From NCBI GenBank assembly GCA_946800325.1, contig OX326960.1:22869150-22933149 (forward strand): a stretch of 64,000 nt of DNA, read 5' to 3'. A model generated the notes under the pieces. That model had not been told where the DNA came from. It made no database searches and saw only the letters and a program-made list of their open reading frames with translations. This stretch comes from Luzula sylvatica (lineage: Eukaryota; Streptophyta; Magnoliopsida; Poales; Juncaceae). Shown in pieces: positions 10,936 to 23,383 of the stretch. A program made the translations under genes and the position numbers. The first letter of the stretch is position 1. Every line of letters begins with the position of its first letter.

Positions 10936-11572
10936 TCATGTATGATTTCGGTCGCACTTACTCCATTCGATTTGAAAAGACGATCACAATAATATATATT
11001 ACTTGTATCAAATTTGACTTCAAAAATTCGATAAGATATATCATCGTATTCTCTCTTTTTATTTTGTGTGTTATTCAATTATATTTTCTGATTTATTTTG
11101 TTCTGCAGCATGGAGGTGGTCCTCCAGAGAGGAGAAGAGACATTAAATACTAGGTTTTCTTTTATTTGTTCATTTTGCTTTCTAATCATTTTAAAATTTG
11201 ATAATTATACTTTGGTATTATTTAATACTTAGTTATTTTCTCAATTCTTTATTTGAATTCTTTCCAAATATATATATTTAACTAATTAAAAACTTTATTA
11301 AAATATATTTATTAAATTTTGTTATTATTTTTTTCGGTGTTTAACAATGTTCTCCTCTAAAAAAAGAATATGAATGTATATATTTTGTTTATAGTTTCAT
11401 CCTTACAATTTATGTAATATTTTTTGTAATAGACCTTTTCAATTGGAATTATCAATGCAATAATATTAATTAACCTTATGCAATAATAAATAGTTTCGAT
11501 AGTAAAATGAGTAACTTTCTTACTATAAGCTGATTCACTATTTATGTAAATCACATTTTTATCATTTTAATT
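10936..11572. other. AT-rich intergenic DNA, no gene seen
   Basis: Nothing is supported except a small GGAGGTGGTCCTCC hairpin near 11114. Short open frames on both strands are AT-driven. Confidence 0.4.
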
Positions 11573-11784
11573 TATGAAATCAGTCCCGGGTCTACGTTTA
11601 GGTGGTCTTAAGCGAATTTTAAGACATAAATTTTAAAATACAAAATGACTTTTTGTCAAATCAAAGTGAGTCTACAAAAAGTATATCATACTACAATAAT
11701 AATAATTATGAAATTAATTCGTTTCTTATCACATTTTTAGATACAAATTATACATCAATCAAACAAAAAAAATCAAATATTATA

Positions 11785-12130
11785 GGGAAATTCTTCAAAA
11801 CCCCCCTGACTTTTTTGGGATTTCTCAAAAACCCCCTAACTTTTAGATTTTTTGAAAAACCCACTATAAATTAAGTTTAATTCTTCAAAAACTCCCTACT
11901 AGTGTTGTTTTTCATTTTCCATCCAAATTATTCTTTTTTGGATCAAAATACCCTCACAATTTATAATTGAATTTATTCTATAAACTAATAAATAAATAAT
12001 ATTTCTTAATATTATATCATGATATTTATTATATTATTCTATAATTTATTAAATGAGTTTTATATAAAATTATTTAATGTAAAAATAAAAAATACAATGT
12101 GAAATAGTATTTATTTAATAATAATAATAA

Positions 12131-12169
<39 letters not shown>
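11785..12169 (+). repeat. Left terminal inverted repeat of the Pack-MULE
   Basis: It starts GGGAAATTCTTCAAAACCCC and contains two CTAACTTTT/TGACTTTTTT blocks, CATCCAA and AAAATACCCT, then AT-rich DNA ending in (TA)n at 12134-12169. It matches the right end in inverse order. Confidence 0.8.
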
Positions 12170-12173
<4 letters not shown>

Positions 12174-12179
12174 CATACA

Positions 12180-12660
12180 TGCGTGCTAAGGAGAATCCAC
12201 AAATCGAATCCACGAGCGGAGGGGCCTTTTTATAATTTTGCCAAAACATTACTTTCTTCTCCTTCCTCCTCCGAGTTAGCGACCGAGTTAGCGATCCCCT
12301 TTTCTCTTTCTTCTCCGCTCCCTCCCTTTCTTGCTCCATATCTCTTCTTCTCATGCCGGAGCCAGAGCTCAACTCTCCTTCTTGGGCGACGGCACCCTCT
12401 TCTCCTCATGCCTGATTTGGGCGACGGCAGGATCTGCTCTACAAGACGGCGAGGTACCCATTTCACCGGATCCCAAGCGCTATCATGTTGTTCTTCTCTC
12501 TCATATGAGCCATTGTCCTATCTGTTTGAAGGCACCCTCTTCTCCAGATCTCGACGCTAACGATATTTCAAAAACCTATATTTTGTCATTTTTACTGTTT
12601 ACGTAAACATTTTGAATGCTGGATTTTTTTTTCGAGGAAGCCAAAATTGATCTTTGAACT
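12180..12660 (+). other. GC-richer segment inside the Pack-MULE, probable captured gene 5' region
   Basis: Base composition changes sharply to C/T-rich, UTR-like sequence. GGGCGACGGCA and GCACCCTCTTCTCC are each repeated, as is GAGTTAGCGA. Open frames at 12183-12560 and 12331-12606 overlap, have no recognised domain, and are not called as genes. Origin is unknown. Confidence 0.4.
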
Positions 12661-12685
12661 TATTAATTGATTTGGTGGTTTTGCA

Positions 12686-12931
12686 GATTTGGGGTTTTCC
12701 ACTATATTCGGGCAAAGAAACGGGCTGCCAACTCAGCCCTAAGAGCCGGTCTAAAAAAATAAAAAAGAATGGCTCAGATCGAAGGAGAGGGAGATCCATA
12801 TTTGGAGAGGAAACGGGTTAATCTTAATAATGGGTTTGCGGTTTACGGTGTGACGAGTCGACCCGTTAGGCCTGTTGAAGCGAGACATGAAAATAATGTG
12901 GAGGGGTATAATAGTAATTTTGCCGAAGCGA
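12686..12931 (+). pseudogene. Exon-like fragment of unknown origin in the Pack-MULE
   Basis: A GC-richer block is preceded by TGGTTTTGCAG (acceptor-like) and followed by GAGGTTGGTT (donor-like). Its translation includes DPYLERKRVNLNNGFAVYG, with a frame change near 12770. I do not recognise the protein. It may be another captured exon, possibly from the same kinase locus as 13330-13661, but nothing in it proves that. Confidence 0.35.
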
Positions 12932-13329
12932 GGTTGGTTTGTGATTTGAACCTAATTTTGCTTGATTAATTAAATTTCTATTTATTTATTGTAATAAATT
13001 TATATTTTTTCTGGGAGAAGCTTGCGGCTCGCAGAAGAAGCAGGGCGAATGGAAGGAGAAGGCGACGAAGGAAGGAATTTTCGGTTTTCTTATTGCTTCA
13101 ACTGGTATTTTACTCATTTCGGAAAATCAGATTTCTTTTTCTTCAGATTTTTTCAATTTTGTATTTTCACTTAATTTGGCATCAATTAAGGCTCAATTTA
13201 TATCTATTTTACTTAATTTGGCATCAATTTAGACTTTATTTATGATCGTGTAATTAATTTCGTCATTTAAGAAACTAAATTATAAGACAAATGCATGCAT
13301 GATACTCTTCCTGATCCTACTAATCTTTG

Positions 13330-13411
13330 GTACACCCTAATATAGTTCGACTTTGGTATTTTCGAAATCGATGATAATACCTTCTGTACCGTTCTAGACT
13401 ATTGCAGCGGT
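13330..13411 (+). pseudogene. TSL-like: TOUSLED-like protein kinase exon fragment 1
   Basis: In one frame 13330-13356 encodes VHPNIVRLW; after a shift, 13361-13411 encodes FEIDDNTFCTVLDYCSG. Both match the start of the kinase domain of TOUSLED (TSL), a nuclear Ser/Thr kinase involved in chromatin assembly and flower development. This is the region just before and including the hinge. The frameshift and the missing ATP-binding loop and catalytic loop mean it cannot make a kinase. A donor-like GTACTT follows. It was probably captured from genomic DNA, since intron-like sequence is retained. Confidence 0.8.
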
Positions 13412-13532
13412 ACTTTTCCTTCTCTAATACTGCCCGCAAAAGTGAAAATATCATTAATACCCTTCTTTCTTTAAAGTAAAGTAAAGTGAAATTGACCATT
13501 TTGCCCTTGAAAATAACATGGTTGTGGAACAG

Positions 13533-13661
13533 GTGGATGTATGGTCTGACGAGGTAATAATGTACGAAATGCTATTTGGAAGAAGACCATTTGGTCACGA
13601 CGAAACTCAAGAGAGAATTATTCGTGATGATACCATTATTAACGCTCACAAAGTCGAGTTT
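13533..13661 (+). pseudogene. TSL-like: TOUSLED-like protein kinase exon fragment 2
   Basis: An acceptor-like GGAACAG precedes an open frame starting VDVWS and containing MLFGRRPFGHDETQERI and DTIINAHKVEF. This corresponds to kinase subdomains IX-X of TOUSLED, downstream of the activation segment. The exons that should lie between fragment 1 and this one (catalytic HYDLKP and DFG loops) are absent; only about 120 bp separates the pieces. Homology ends at 13661. It is non-functional by itself and shares orientation with fragment 1. Confidence 0.85.
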
Positions 13662-14134
13662 ATTTTTAATTTGTAATTGATTATTTGTTGATTTAGCATT
13701 TTTATTAGCCAAAAATTATCAAATTGGCAAAAATTGTCAATACTAAGTCAAAAGGGTCATTTTGTAAATATGTTGCAAGTTCATTACTATATAAATGAAC
13801 TATTTTGGGGCGAGCAATTGAGGAAATTATTCAGGACCAATCCATTTAATTTCATGCTGCAACTATTTTGGTGTGAGTCAAAAGGGTCAGTTAATTTCGT
13901 CATTTAATTAGAGGGCAAAATTTTAAGAGTGCACAGACCGAAGCATGTTAAGTAAAGACTGGCATTTGTTATTTTAAATTAATTAAAAAAGAAAAGACAT
14001 CTTATGTTGAGTTTTAGGCTCACAATAAAATAAAAAGTATATTTAATTAAATTAAAGAATATATTTAATTCAACAAAATGGAGATAAATTTGGGTATTGG
14101 AGTTCATTTAAAAAATTAAAAGGAAAGAATCATA
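13662..14134. other. AT-rich Pack-MULE interior, no gene seen
   Basis: The segment holds AGTCAAAAGGGTCA twice (near 13746 and 13877) and otherwise AT-rich spacer, possibly intron from the captured locus. Confidence 0.35.
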
Positions 14135-15415
14135 AAGTTAATTAAGTCGTATATTTTGTTAAATTTAATCATACATTTTGCTAAATTCAATTATATATTT
14201 TGCTGATTTATATGAAATTAATGATCGTATTCATCGGATAATTAACTATATTTTAGTAAATTTAATCGTATATTCTGTTAAATTTAATCATACATTTTTC
14301 TAAATTCAATCATATATTTTGCTGAATTATATGAAATTAATGATCGTGTTTATCGGATAATTAACTATATTTTAGTAAATTCAATCGTATATTCTGTTAA
14401 ATTTAATCATATATTTTGTTAAATTTAATCATATTTTGCTGATAAATTTAATCATATATTATGTTAATTTAATCATATATTATGTTAAATTTAATCGTAT
14501 ATTTTGCTAAATTCAATAATATATTTTGCTGAATTATATGAAATTAATGATCGTATTCATCGGATAATTAACTATATTTTAGTAAATTCAATCGTATATT
14601 CTGTGAAATTTAATCGTATATTTTGTTAAATTCAATCATATATTTTGGTGAATTATATGAAATTAATGATCGTATTCATCGGATAATTAACTATATTTTA
14701 GTAAATTCAATCGTATATTCTGTTAAATTTAATCGTATATTTTGCTAAATTCAATAATATATTTTGCTGATTATATGAAAATTAATGATCATGTTCATCG
14801 GATAATTATCTATATTTTAGTAAATTCAATCGTATATTCTGTTAATTTAATCATATATTCTGTTATATTTAATCATATATTATGTTAAATTTAATCATAT
14901 ATTCTGTTAAATTTAATCATATTTTGCTGATAAATTTAATCACATATTATGTTAATTTAATCATATATTCTGTTAAATTTAATCGTATATTTTGCTAAAT
15001 TCAATAATATATTTTGCTGAATTATATGAAATTAATGATCGTATTCATCGGATAATTAACTATCTTTTAGTAAATTCAATCGTATATTCTGTGAAATTTA
15101 ATCGTATATTTTGTTAAATTCAATCATATATTTTGGTGAATTATATGAAATTAATGATCGTATTCATCGGATAATTAACTATATTTTAGTAAATTCAATC
15201 GTATATTTTATTAAATTTAATCGTATATTTTGCTAAATTCAATAATATATTTTGCTGATTATATGAAAATTAATGATCGTGTTCATCGGATAATTAACTA
15301 TATTTTAGTAAATTCAATCGTATATTCTGTTAAATTTAATCATATATTATGTTAAATTTAATCATATATTAAGTTAATTTAATCATATATTCTGTTAAAT
15401 TTAATCGTATATTTT
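14135..15415 (+). repeat. Tandem array, 119-bp unit expanded in steps of 22 bp
   Basis: The anchor GAAATTAATGATCGT occurs at 14214, 14333, 14540, 14659, 14777, 15028, 15147 and 15265. Spacings are 119, 207, 119, 118, 251, 119 and 118. The two long intervals exceed 119 by 88 and 132, that is 4 and 6 copies of a 22-bp subunit (TAAATTTAATCATATATT plus 4 bases). It lies entirely inside the Pack-MULE. Confidence 0.9.
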
Positions 15416-15779
15416 GTCAAGAAAATAAATCAAGAACTAAAAATTAATTATTTATGTTTAGAACTTACATATATGGAAGAAAAATTTATGGAATTGACTA
15501 TCTTAACAATCATATACTATTACTTGAACAAAGAAATATCGAATTAATAAAAAACACATAAACCATAAACATACATGATAAATTTATAAAAATAATATAA
15601 TCAAATATATTTTAAGTATGAATATTTTGTGGTTATTTTAAATGTAAATAAAACAAAATGATTATAAAAATACAAAAACATAAAGCATTACAAAATGCAT
15701 GCCACAAAAGATCCATTCCATCTCTCCCACTCAACATTTCTATCTGTTCACGATTTTTTTTAAGGGGATGTTCACGATT

Positions 15780-16131
15780 CTTTGTTCAGGAAAAATGAAA
15801 ACGGAATGAATAATTTTTCACCAGGCCGCCATTTCTCAACAATTTTTCACCATTTCTTTCACCGATGAACAATTTTTCACGACTCTTTTTCTCCAGGCGC
15901 CATTTCTCGTGCAATTGCAATCTTTTTAGTCACCAACCATCACTGCGAGAGGCAAAATCAGGCGGAATCGGGCTATTCCGACCGGAATCGGGCTATTCCG
16001 ACCGGAATCGGACGGAATCGGGTCGGCCACCTCCGACTCCGGCTCGAGTCGGCCGACTCCGCTTCCGAGTCGCCGATCCTTCGAACTATGCATAAAACTC
16101 GAATAATTCGAACTCCCATTGATTCCATCGC

Positions 16132-16180
<49 letters not shown>

Positions 16181-16380
16181 CCGGAGAAGAAATACCTGGA
16201 CTACAGAGAGACATTGAGCCGTCGCCGGAGAAAGAAGATCTTCGCAAGCCAGCCTCACGGTTTCATCGCGCAGAGAGAGAGAGAGAGAGTCGCCGGAGAG
16301 AGAGACGAAGCCCTTTCATCGCGCAGAGAGAGTCGAGGAGTGGGGAAGAAATGGGGAAGAAAGAAGAGTGCGTGAGGATG
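15780..16380 (+). other. GC-rich segment with GA repeat, probable captured gene or UTR DNA
   Basis: GAACAATTTTTCAC recurs near 15838-15880. CGGAATCGGGCTATTCCGAC is repeated twice near 15962-16003. (GA)n runs at 16133-16177, and TTTCATCGCGCAGAGAGAG with GTCGCCGGAGA recurs three times to 16340. Open frames here are dominated by (RE)n from the GA repeat. No domain is recognised, and the source is unknown. Confidence 0.45.
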
Positions 16381-16585
16381 TGAAATTTGTTAAAACATTC
16401 CTCCGTGTGTGGTTTTATTTTTTTAAGGTCCTTCGCGCTTGTACATTTCTGAAAAAGTCCCTCCGTGTATACATGAATTATTTTTGAACTTGCAAATTTA
16501 CAAAAAAATCCCTCCGCCTGTACTTGTATTAATTTTTAGGTTCTTGGATTCGTTTTGTGGATTCTTTTTGTGGATTCTATTTAGC

Positions 16586-16989
<404 letters not shown>

Positions 16990-17097
16990 AATATTATATG
17001 TATATATAGATATATAGAGATATAGGGGCCTTGAAATTGTTGGGGATTTAGGCGATTGCCTGTTTGGCCAAAGGCTAGGTCCGCCCCTGTATGAAAT

Positions 17098-18393
17098 TAT
17101 TGATTTTACTATGACCTTATGTTTTATCTACAACTAGTTTTTTTCTTGGATAATTACGTGGAAGTCTACGAGTATGTCATGTTTGTTTTCTAATATGTAG
17201 TTTGAATCTATTTTTTTTGTCTAATTGTTCACACTTATGTGTTTTGATATATTTTTAACCTCCTAATTTTTTTGAATATTTAAAAAAAACTCCTATATTT
17301 TTGTAAACTACAACAAACTCTCGCTATCAAATTTTTATTTTCAAATATTCCTCAATGGATGATATTAATTTTCTTTTGACCAAAATAGCCTTTTATTTTC
17401 ATATGTAATAATTAAAAAAAAATATTTTTTTATTTTTTTATTAATTTTAAGAAAATTCATAACAAATTATTTAAAGATATAATTTTTTGCAGTAGACAGG
17501 TGAATGTTTCGAGGCAAGTTTTGATTACTTAAAGACACGTTTAATTCTACACCACATTCTCAGCCAAACAAATTTCCCACCACAAATCTTGTACACATAT
17601 TATTTGTTAAGCCAAATAATTATATTCATCTAATTGGTTCCCTCCAACAAAAAAATATGCATTCAAAACTATATATTATACTCTCAAAAGTCTAACGACA
17701 TTCTATTATTAAATACACATTCAAATATTTCAAATAATAATCAGACATTCTATCACCAAATCTGTATGATATGAATGATCTCTAATCATCTCCAGATTAA
17801 TTATCCTTAATTTTTAAAGTTAACGTGTTATCTTTTTTTTTGTTGAGAAAAGATGACGTGTTATATATTAATTGGGTTTGTAATATGAGCTTTTCAGATG
17901 AATATGATGGTATTGTTTATATAATTTATTTAGAATTTAAACCAACCACCTAATTAACTAACTGGCAATTATATTTGACATTTATAATGAAATCGGTAGG
18001 TTCAAATTGTATATGATCCTTACTCGTTGAAGTCGAGAATTATCACAACTGTGTCAGTGGGTCTCCTTTCTAAATTCAAGACTCGACTTTGTATTGTATT
18101 CATTTTATTTAATACATTAATTAAAATTTCCATTTAATAACTTATGTGCAAAGAAGTGACATCACTTATAAACTAAGTTCAATTTCGTATTTTACGAATT
18201 AGTTTTATGATTCTCAAATAAAAGGAAAATGAATCTTTCGTAGTTCCAAATAGATCTTTCATACTTTTTCAAATAAATATGTTTTACTTCCAAAATAATG
18301 ACTTTTACTTCTCGAGCTGAGAATCAGCAAAGAACATAATAGAGAATTTGTAAGAAAAAAAAACTTGCAGTGACATAGTGACATTACATTACA
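17098..18393. other. AT-rich intergenic DNA with a dispersed repeat
   Basis: 17322-17470 is a second copy of the repeat at 1-145. Upstream AAAAAAACTCCTATATTTTTG has the style of a MULE end. No gene is supported in the rest. Confidence 0.45.
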
Positions 18394-19464
18394 TGAATGA
18401 ATTATTTTTTTTTTTAAAAATCGGAAGCGAAAGGCTTCCTTAAAATATATTTAAGCGAGTTAAATACATTGTTTGCCTTCATGCATGAGAATGCATGAAT
18501 GGGGCTAGTAACAACCATCAGTCATTTCAAATTTAAGAAAGAAGAAAAGAGATACATAGGAGATTCGTGCATAAGAATGAGATACAGAGAGTATATTGCA
18601 AGCCATCGGCGCATGTTGCTATGTACAGAGTGTTTCTTAGTATCGTTGCCATCGACGCTTCTTTGTTCGTGAAGATACGATTATTCCTCTCTTTCCACAG
18701 TCTCGAAAACCCCGCCAGCATGTGAGTGTCAAAAGAGTTCTTCCCTGTTGTCCAGCCATAGATATATTATATTTTCCTTTCTTGCTATGGTCATACTTAG
18801 GTTGTTTTCAATGCCACTCCACAATGATGATGTATATGGGCATGAAACTAGCAGATGATCGACGGTTTTGTTGTGATTTTTACACAAGGTGCATATCGGG
18901 TTGTTTGGCCAATTTTTTCTTTGGAGGCTGTCCGCCGTGAGTATTCGTGCGTGCATCACGAGCCATCCGAAGAATCTGACTTTTGTGGGGGCTTTTAATC
19001 TCCATAAGTCCACATTCCATCTAACCGTTATCCCCGGATTTCGCCTGAACTCGTAGGCCGAGGCTGTAGTGAATTGCTCGTGTGACGTCCAGCGCCATGA
19101 GTATGCCGATGTGATTTCATCCTTTTTGCAAGATGCCCTAAATTCTGGAAGTAATTTCCTTAGATCTCGTAAAAAGAAAGATGCGTAATTCATGCTTGCA
19201 TCTTGCAGCTGCTCATCCGAGCCAATTCCATAGATTTCATTAATTGTGGTTGCCCACATACCTGTCGGGTTGGTATTGATCTTCCACAACCATTTCAATA
19301 ATAGCGCTTTGTTGTGCGTTTCTAGCTCTATCAATCCAATTCCTCCGTTTTCCTTTGCCATACATGTTTTGTCCTAGTTGGCAAGACAATGACCCCCTAG
19401 ACAATTTTTGTCTCCTCTCCATAAAAACGTCCTTGTCATCTATTATATATGTGAATGAATTATT
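18394..19464 (-). mobile_element. 5'-truncated LINE (L1-type) with 13-bp target duplication
   Basis: TGAATGAATTATT is found at 18394-18406 and again at 19452-19464. On the minus strand the insert ends in an A-rich tail (T-run at 18407-18415), and its 5' end is cut off at about 19451. Coding similarity (18530-19440) fits the end of plant LINE ORF2. Truncation, tail and duplication together are the standard result of target-primed reverse transcription. Confidence 0.85.
18530..19440 (-). pseudogene. LINE ORF2 C-terminal remnant (RT tail, zf-RVT)
   Basis: The reading runs from FLWRGDKN near 19430, through an in-frame stop near 19375, into KENGGIGLIELETHNKALL and KWLWKI. It continues into the zf-RVT region APTKVRFFGWLVMHARILTA and CTLCKNHNKTVDHLLVSC, a CX2CX8HX4C zinc motif. 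A stop and a one-base shift near 18722-18731 precede WKERNNRIF. The RT catalytic motifs and the endonuclease lie upstream of the truncation and are missing, so the copy is dead. Confidence 0.85.
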
Positions 19465-20338
19465 CACATATATATTTGAACTTACACTGACATTACATTT
19501 TTGCTCGGATTTGAGATATTTTCCGAAAAATTTGTTGAATCTGCCAGTTTCCAGACATTTTATTTTCAATGGATTCCTCATTTTCTGCGTCATTAAAAAA
19601 ACACCATTTTAGGAGTTAATTAAATTTCGAATTTTTTTAGTTTTGAACTAAAGACAAGATCAATTACCAAGAGGTGAATTAACAAAGGTAAACTATGCTA
19701 CATTGGAGAGCATGTCATAATAAAAATCGCAATGTGGTTTTGTTTCTTCTTTTTGATTTGATCAATCTAAATAAAATATATATATATATATATATTGTTA
19801 TAGAACAGATAGCAACATAATATACTCAAGAATCTTGATTTTCGAGACAATACTTTTTGGATCATGCTTCTCTGAGCATGACTATAACCTGAAATGTAAA
19901 CAATATATTATAAAGAGGAAATTTTTTGTTGACGTTTTTAAAGTATATTAACGAAATAACCAAGTTTGTAAAATAATTCAAAAAATATCTTTTGCGGAGT
20001 TTGAAACTCCACCTATTTTATGTTTGGCGGAATATGGTAGCCCGCCTGTGTTAATCCCTAATTAAAAAAAAGGCGTAGTTTGAAATTCCGCCGAAATTTT
20101 CAATTGAAAATTTGGTATTTTCTCCCAAATTTTACCATAACATGATCTATGTTCTAAATTAATATATTCAATTAACATGATAACTAGCACATGTTAGCCA
20201 TTAACTTAATACATAATTAATATTTATTCGAATTCATAAATTTAAATGATGGAGAATTCGGTGGGTACATTTTGGAGGAGAGTAAATTTTTTTAATACTG
20301 TTCATGCGTTGAAAAAGTTATATGTAATTTTATTTGAT
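19465..20338. other. Intergenic DNA, no gene seen
   Basis: (TA)n lies at 19776-19795. GGCGGAATATGG and a near-inverse CGTAGTTTGAAATTCCGCC lie at 20030-20095. No coding signal is supported. Confidence 0.4.
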
Positions 20339-20413
20339 GGGTGGGTGGGTGGGGCGGGGGGTTGGGGGTGGGGTGGGGGGTGGGGGGTGGGGGGGGGGGG
20401 GGGGGGGGGGGGG
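20339..20413 (+). repeat. G-run block at the satellite array edge, strong G-quadruplex potential
   Basis: About 75 bases contain only G with scattered T and one C: several GGGT units, then GGGGGT units, then more than 20 consecutive G. Many G tracts of three or more meet the usual G-quadruplex pattern. The satellite starts at once on its right side. Exact length may be affected by assembly. Confidence 0.9.
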
Positions 20414-23383
20414 TGTTTCGTAAAAATGCAAAAACGGAAGTCTAATACCATAAAAAATTGAATTAAGATATTTTTGTAAAAAATGTTAAAATTTAAGTGT
20501 AACACAAACAAAGTACTCAATTTTAATGTCGTACTCAAAATACTCCGTAATTGAAGACTAACATATACAAATTTAAATTTTTTCAAAAATTTATTAAAAA
20601 TGCAAAAACAGAAGTCTAACACTTTAAAAAAAATTCAATTATGATATTTTTTATATTAAAATTTAAGTGTAACCCCAGTAAAATACTCAATTTTCATGTC
20701 GTACTCAAAATACTCCGTAATCGAAGACTAACACTCACAAACTTCCATTTTTTAAAAACTTTCTTAAAAATGCAAAAACTGAAGTCTAACACTTTCAAAA
20801 ATTCAATTAAGATATTTTTGAAAAAAATGTTAAAATTGAAGTGTAACACAAGCAAAATACTCAATTTTCATGTCGTACTCTAAATACTCCATATTGAAGA
20901 TTAACACACACAAATTTCAATTTTTTCAAAAATTAATTAAAAATACTAAAACTGAAGTCTAACACCTTCAAAAAATTGAATTAAGCTATTTTTGTAAAAA
21001 ATGTTAAAATTTAAGTGTAACACAAGAAAAGTACTCAATTTTCATGCCGTACTCAAAATACTCCGTAATTGAAGACTAAAACACAGAAATTTCAATTTTT
21101 TCAAAAATTTATTAAAAATGCAAAAACAGAAGTCAAACACCTTAAAACAAATACTCCGTAATTGAAGACTAACACACACAAATTTCATTTTTTTCAAAAC
21201 TTTCATAAAAATGCAAAAACTGAAGTCTAACACCTTCAAAAAATTCAATTAAGATATTTTTTAAAAAGTTTAAATTGAAGTATAACACAAGCAAAATACT
21301 CAATTTTCATGTCGTACTACAAATACTCTGTAATTGAAGACTAATACACACAAATTCATTTTTAAAAAAAAATTCATTAAAATGCAGAAACTGAAGTCTA
21401 ACCTTCACAAAATTGAATTAAGATATTTTTGTCAAAATTGTTAAAATTTAAGTGTAACACAAGAAAAATACTCAATTTTCATGTCGTACTCAAAATACTC
21501 CGCAATTGAAGACCAACACACACAAATTTCAATTTTTTCAAAAAATTATTAAAAATACTAAAACAGAAGTCTAACACCTTCAAAAAAATTTAATTATGAC
21601 ATTTTTTAAAAAAATATTAAAATTGAAGTGTAACACAAGTAAAAACTCAATTTTCGTGTCGTATTCAAAATACTCTGTAATTGAAGACTAACACACTCAA
21701 ATTTCAATTTATTCAAAACTTTCGTAAAAATGCAAAAACTGAATTCTAACACCTTAAAAAAATTCAATTAAGATATTTTTAATTTTTATTAAATTGAAGT
21801 ATAACATTAGAAAAATACTCAATTTTCATGTCCTACTCTAAATACTCCATAATTGAAGACTAACACAAGCAAATTTCAATTTTTTCAAAAACTTCTTAAA
21901 AATGCAAAAACAAAAGTCCAACACCATCAAAAAAATTCAATTATGATATTTCTTAAAAATATTTTAAAATTGAAGTGTAACACAAGTAAAATACTCAATT
22001 TTCATGTCGTACTCAAAATACTCCGTAATTGAAGACTAACATACACAAATTTCAATTTTTTCAAAAATTTATTAAAAATGAAAAAACTTAAGTCTAACAA
22101 CTTCAAAAAATTGAATTTAGATATTTTTGTAAAAAATGTTAAAATTTAAGTGTAACACAAGCAAAATACTCAATTTTTATGTCATATTAAAAATACTCCG
22201 TAATTGAAGACTAACACACACAAATTTCAATTTTTTCAAAAACTTATTAAAAATGCTAAAACAGAAGTCTAACACCTTCAAAAAATAAAATTATGAAATT
22301 TTTAAAATTGATGTGTAACACAAGTAAAATACTCAATTTTCGTGTCGTACTCAAAATACTCCGTAATTGAAGACAAACACACACAAATTTAATTTTTTTC
22401 AAAAAATTATTAAAATTGCAAAAACAGAAGTTTAACACCTTAAAAAAAAAAAATTCAATTACGATATTTTTAAAAAAAATATTAAAATTGAAGTGTAACA
22501 CAAGTAAAAACTCAATTTTCGCGTCGTACTCAAAATACTCCGTAATTGAAGACTAACACACTCAAATTTCAATTTTCTCAAAATTTCATAAAAATGCAAA
22601 AACTGAAGTCTAACACCTTCAAAAAATTTAATTAAGATATTTAAAAAAAAAGTTTAATTTGAAGTATAACACAAACGAAATACTCAATAAGATATTTTAA
22701 AATTTTCATGTCGTACTCCAAATACTCTGTAATTGAAGACTAACACACAAAAATTTCAATTTTTTCAAAAATTTATTAAAAATGCAAAAACAGAAGTCAA
22801 ACACCTTAAAAAAAAAAAATTCAATTATGATATTTTTTAAAAATATATGAAAATTGAAGTGTAACACAAGTAAAATACTCAATTTTCGTGTCGTACTCAA
22901 AATACTCCGTAATTGAAGACTAACACACACAAATTTCATTTTTTTCAAAACTTTCATAAAAATGCAAAAACTGAAGTGTAACACCTTCAAAAAATTCAAT
23001 TAAGATATTTTTTAAAAAAGTTTAAATTGAAGTATAACACAAGCAAAATACTCAATTTTCATGTCGTACTACAAATACTCTGTAATTGAAGACTAATACA
23101 CACAAATTCATTTTTTAAAAAAAATTCATTAAAATGCAGAAACTGAAGTCTAACACCTTCACAAAATTGAATTAAGATATTTTTGTCAAAATTGTTAAAA
23201 TTTAAGTGTAACACAAGAAAAATACTCAATTTTCATGTCGTACTCAAAATACTCCGCAATTGAAGACCAACACACACAAATTTCAATTTTTTCAAAAATT
23301 TCTTAAAAATACTAAAACAGAAGTCTAACACCTTCAAAAAAATTTAATTATGACATTTTTTAAAAAAATATTAAAATTGAAGT

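Noticed and set aside
16088..16375. Open frame with a long RERE run
   Set aside because: Produced by the (GA)n microsatellite inside the Pack-MULE.
20246..20622. Open frames with poly-Gly or poly-Pro
   Set aside because: Direct translation of the G-run on either strand.
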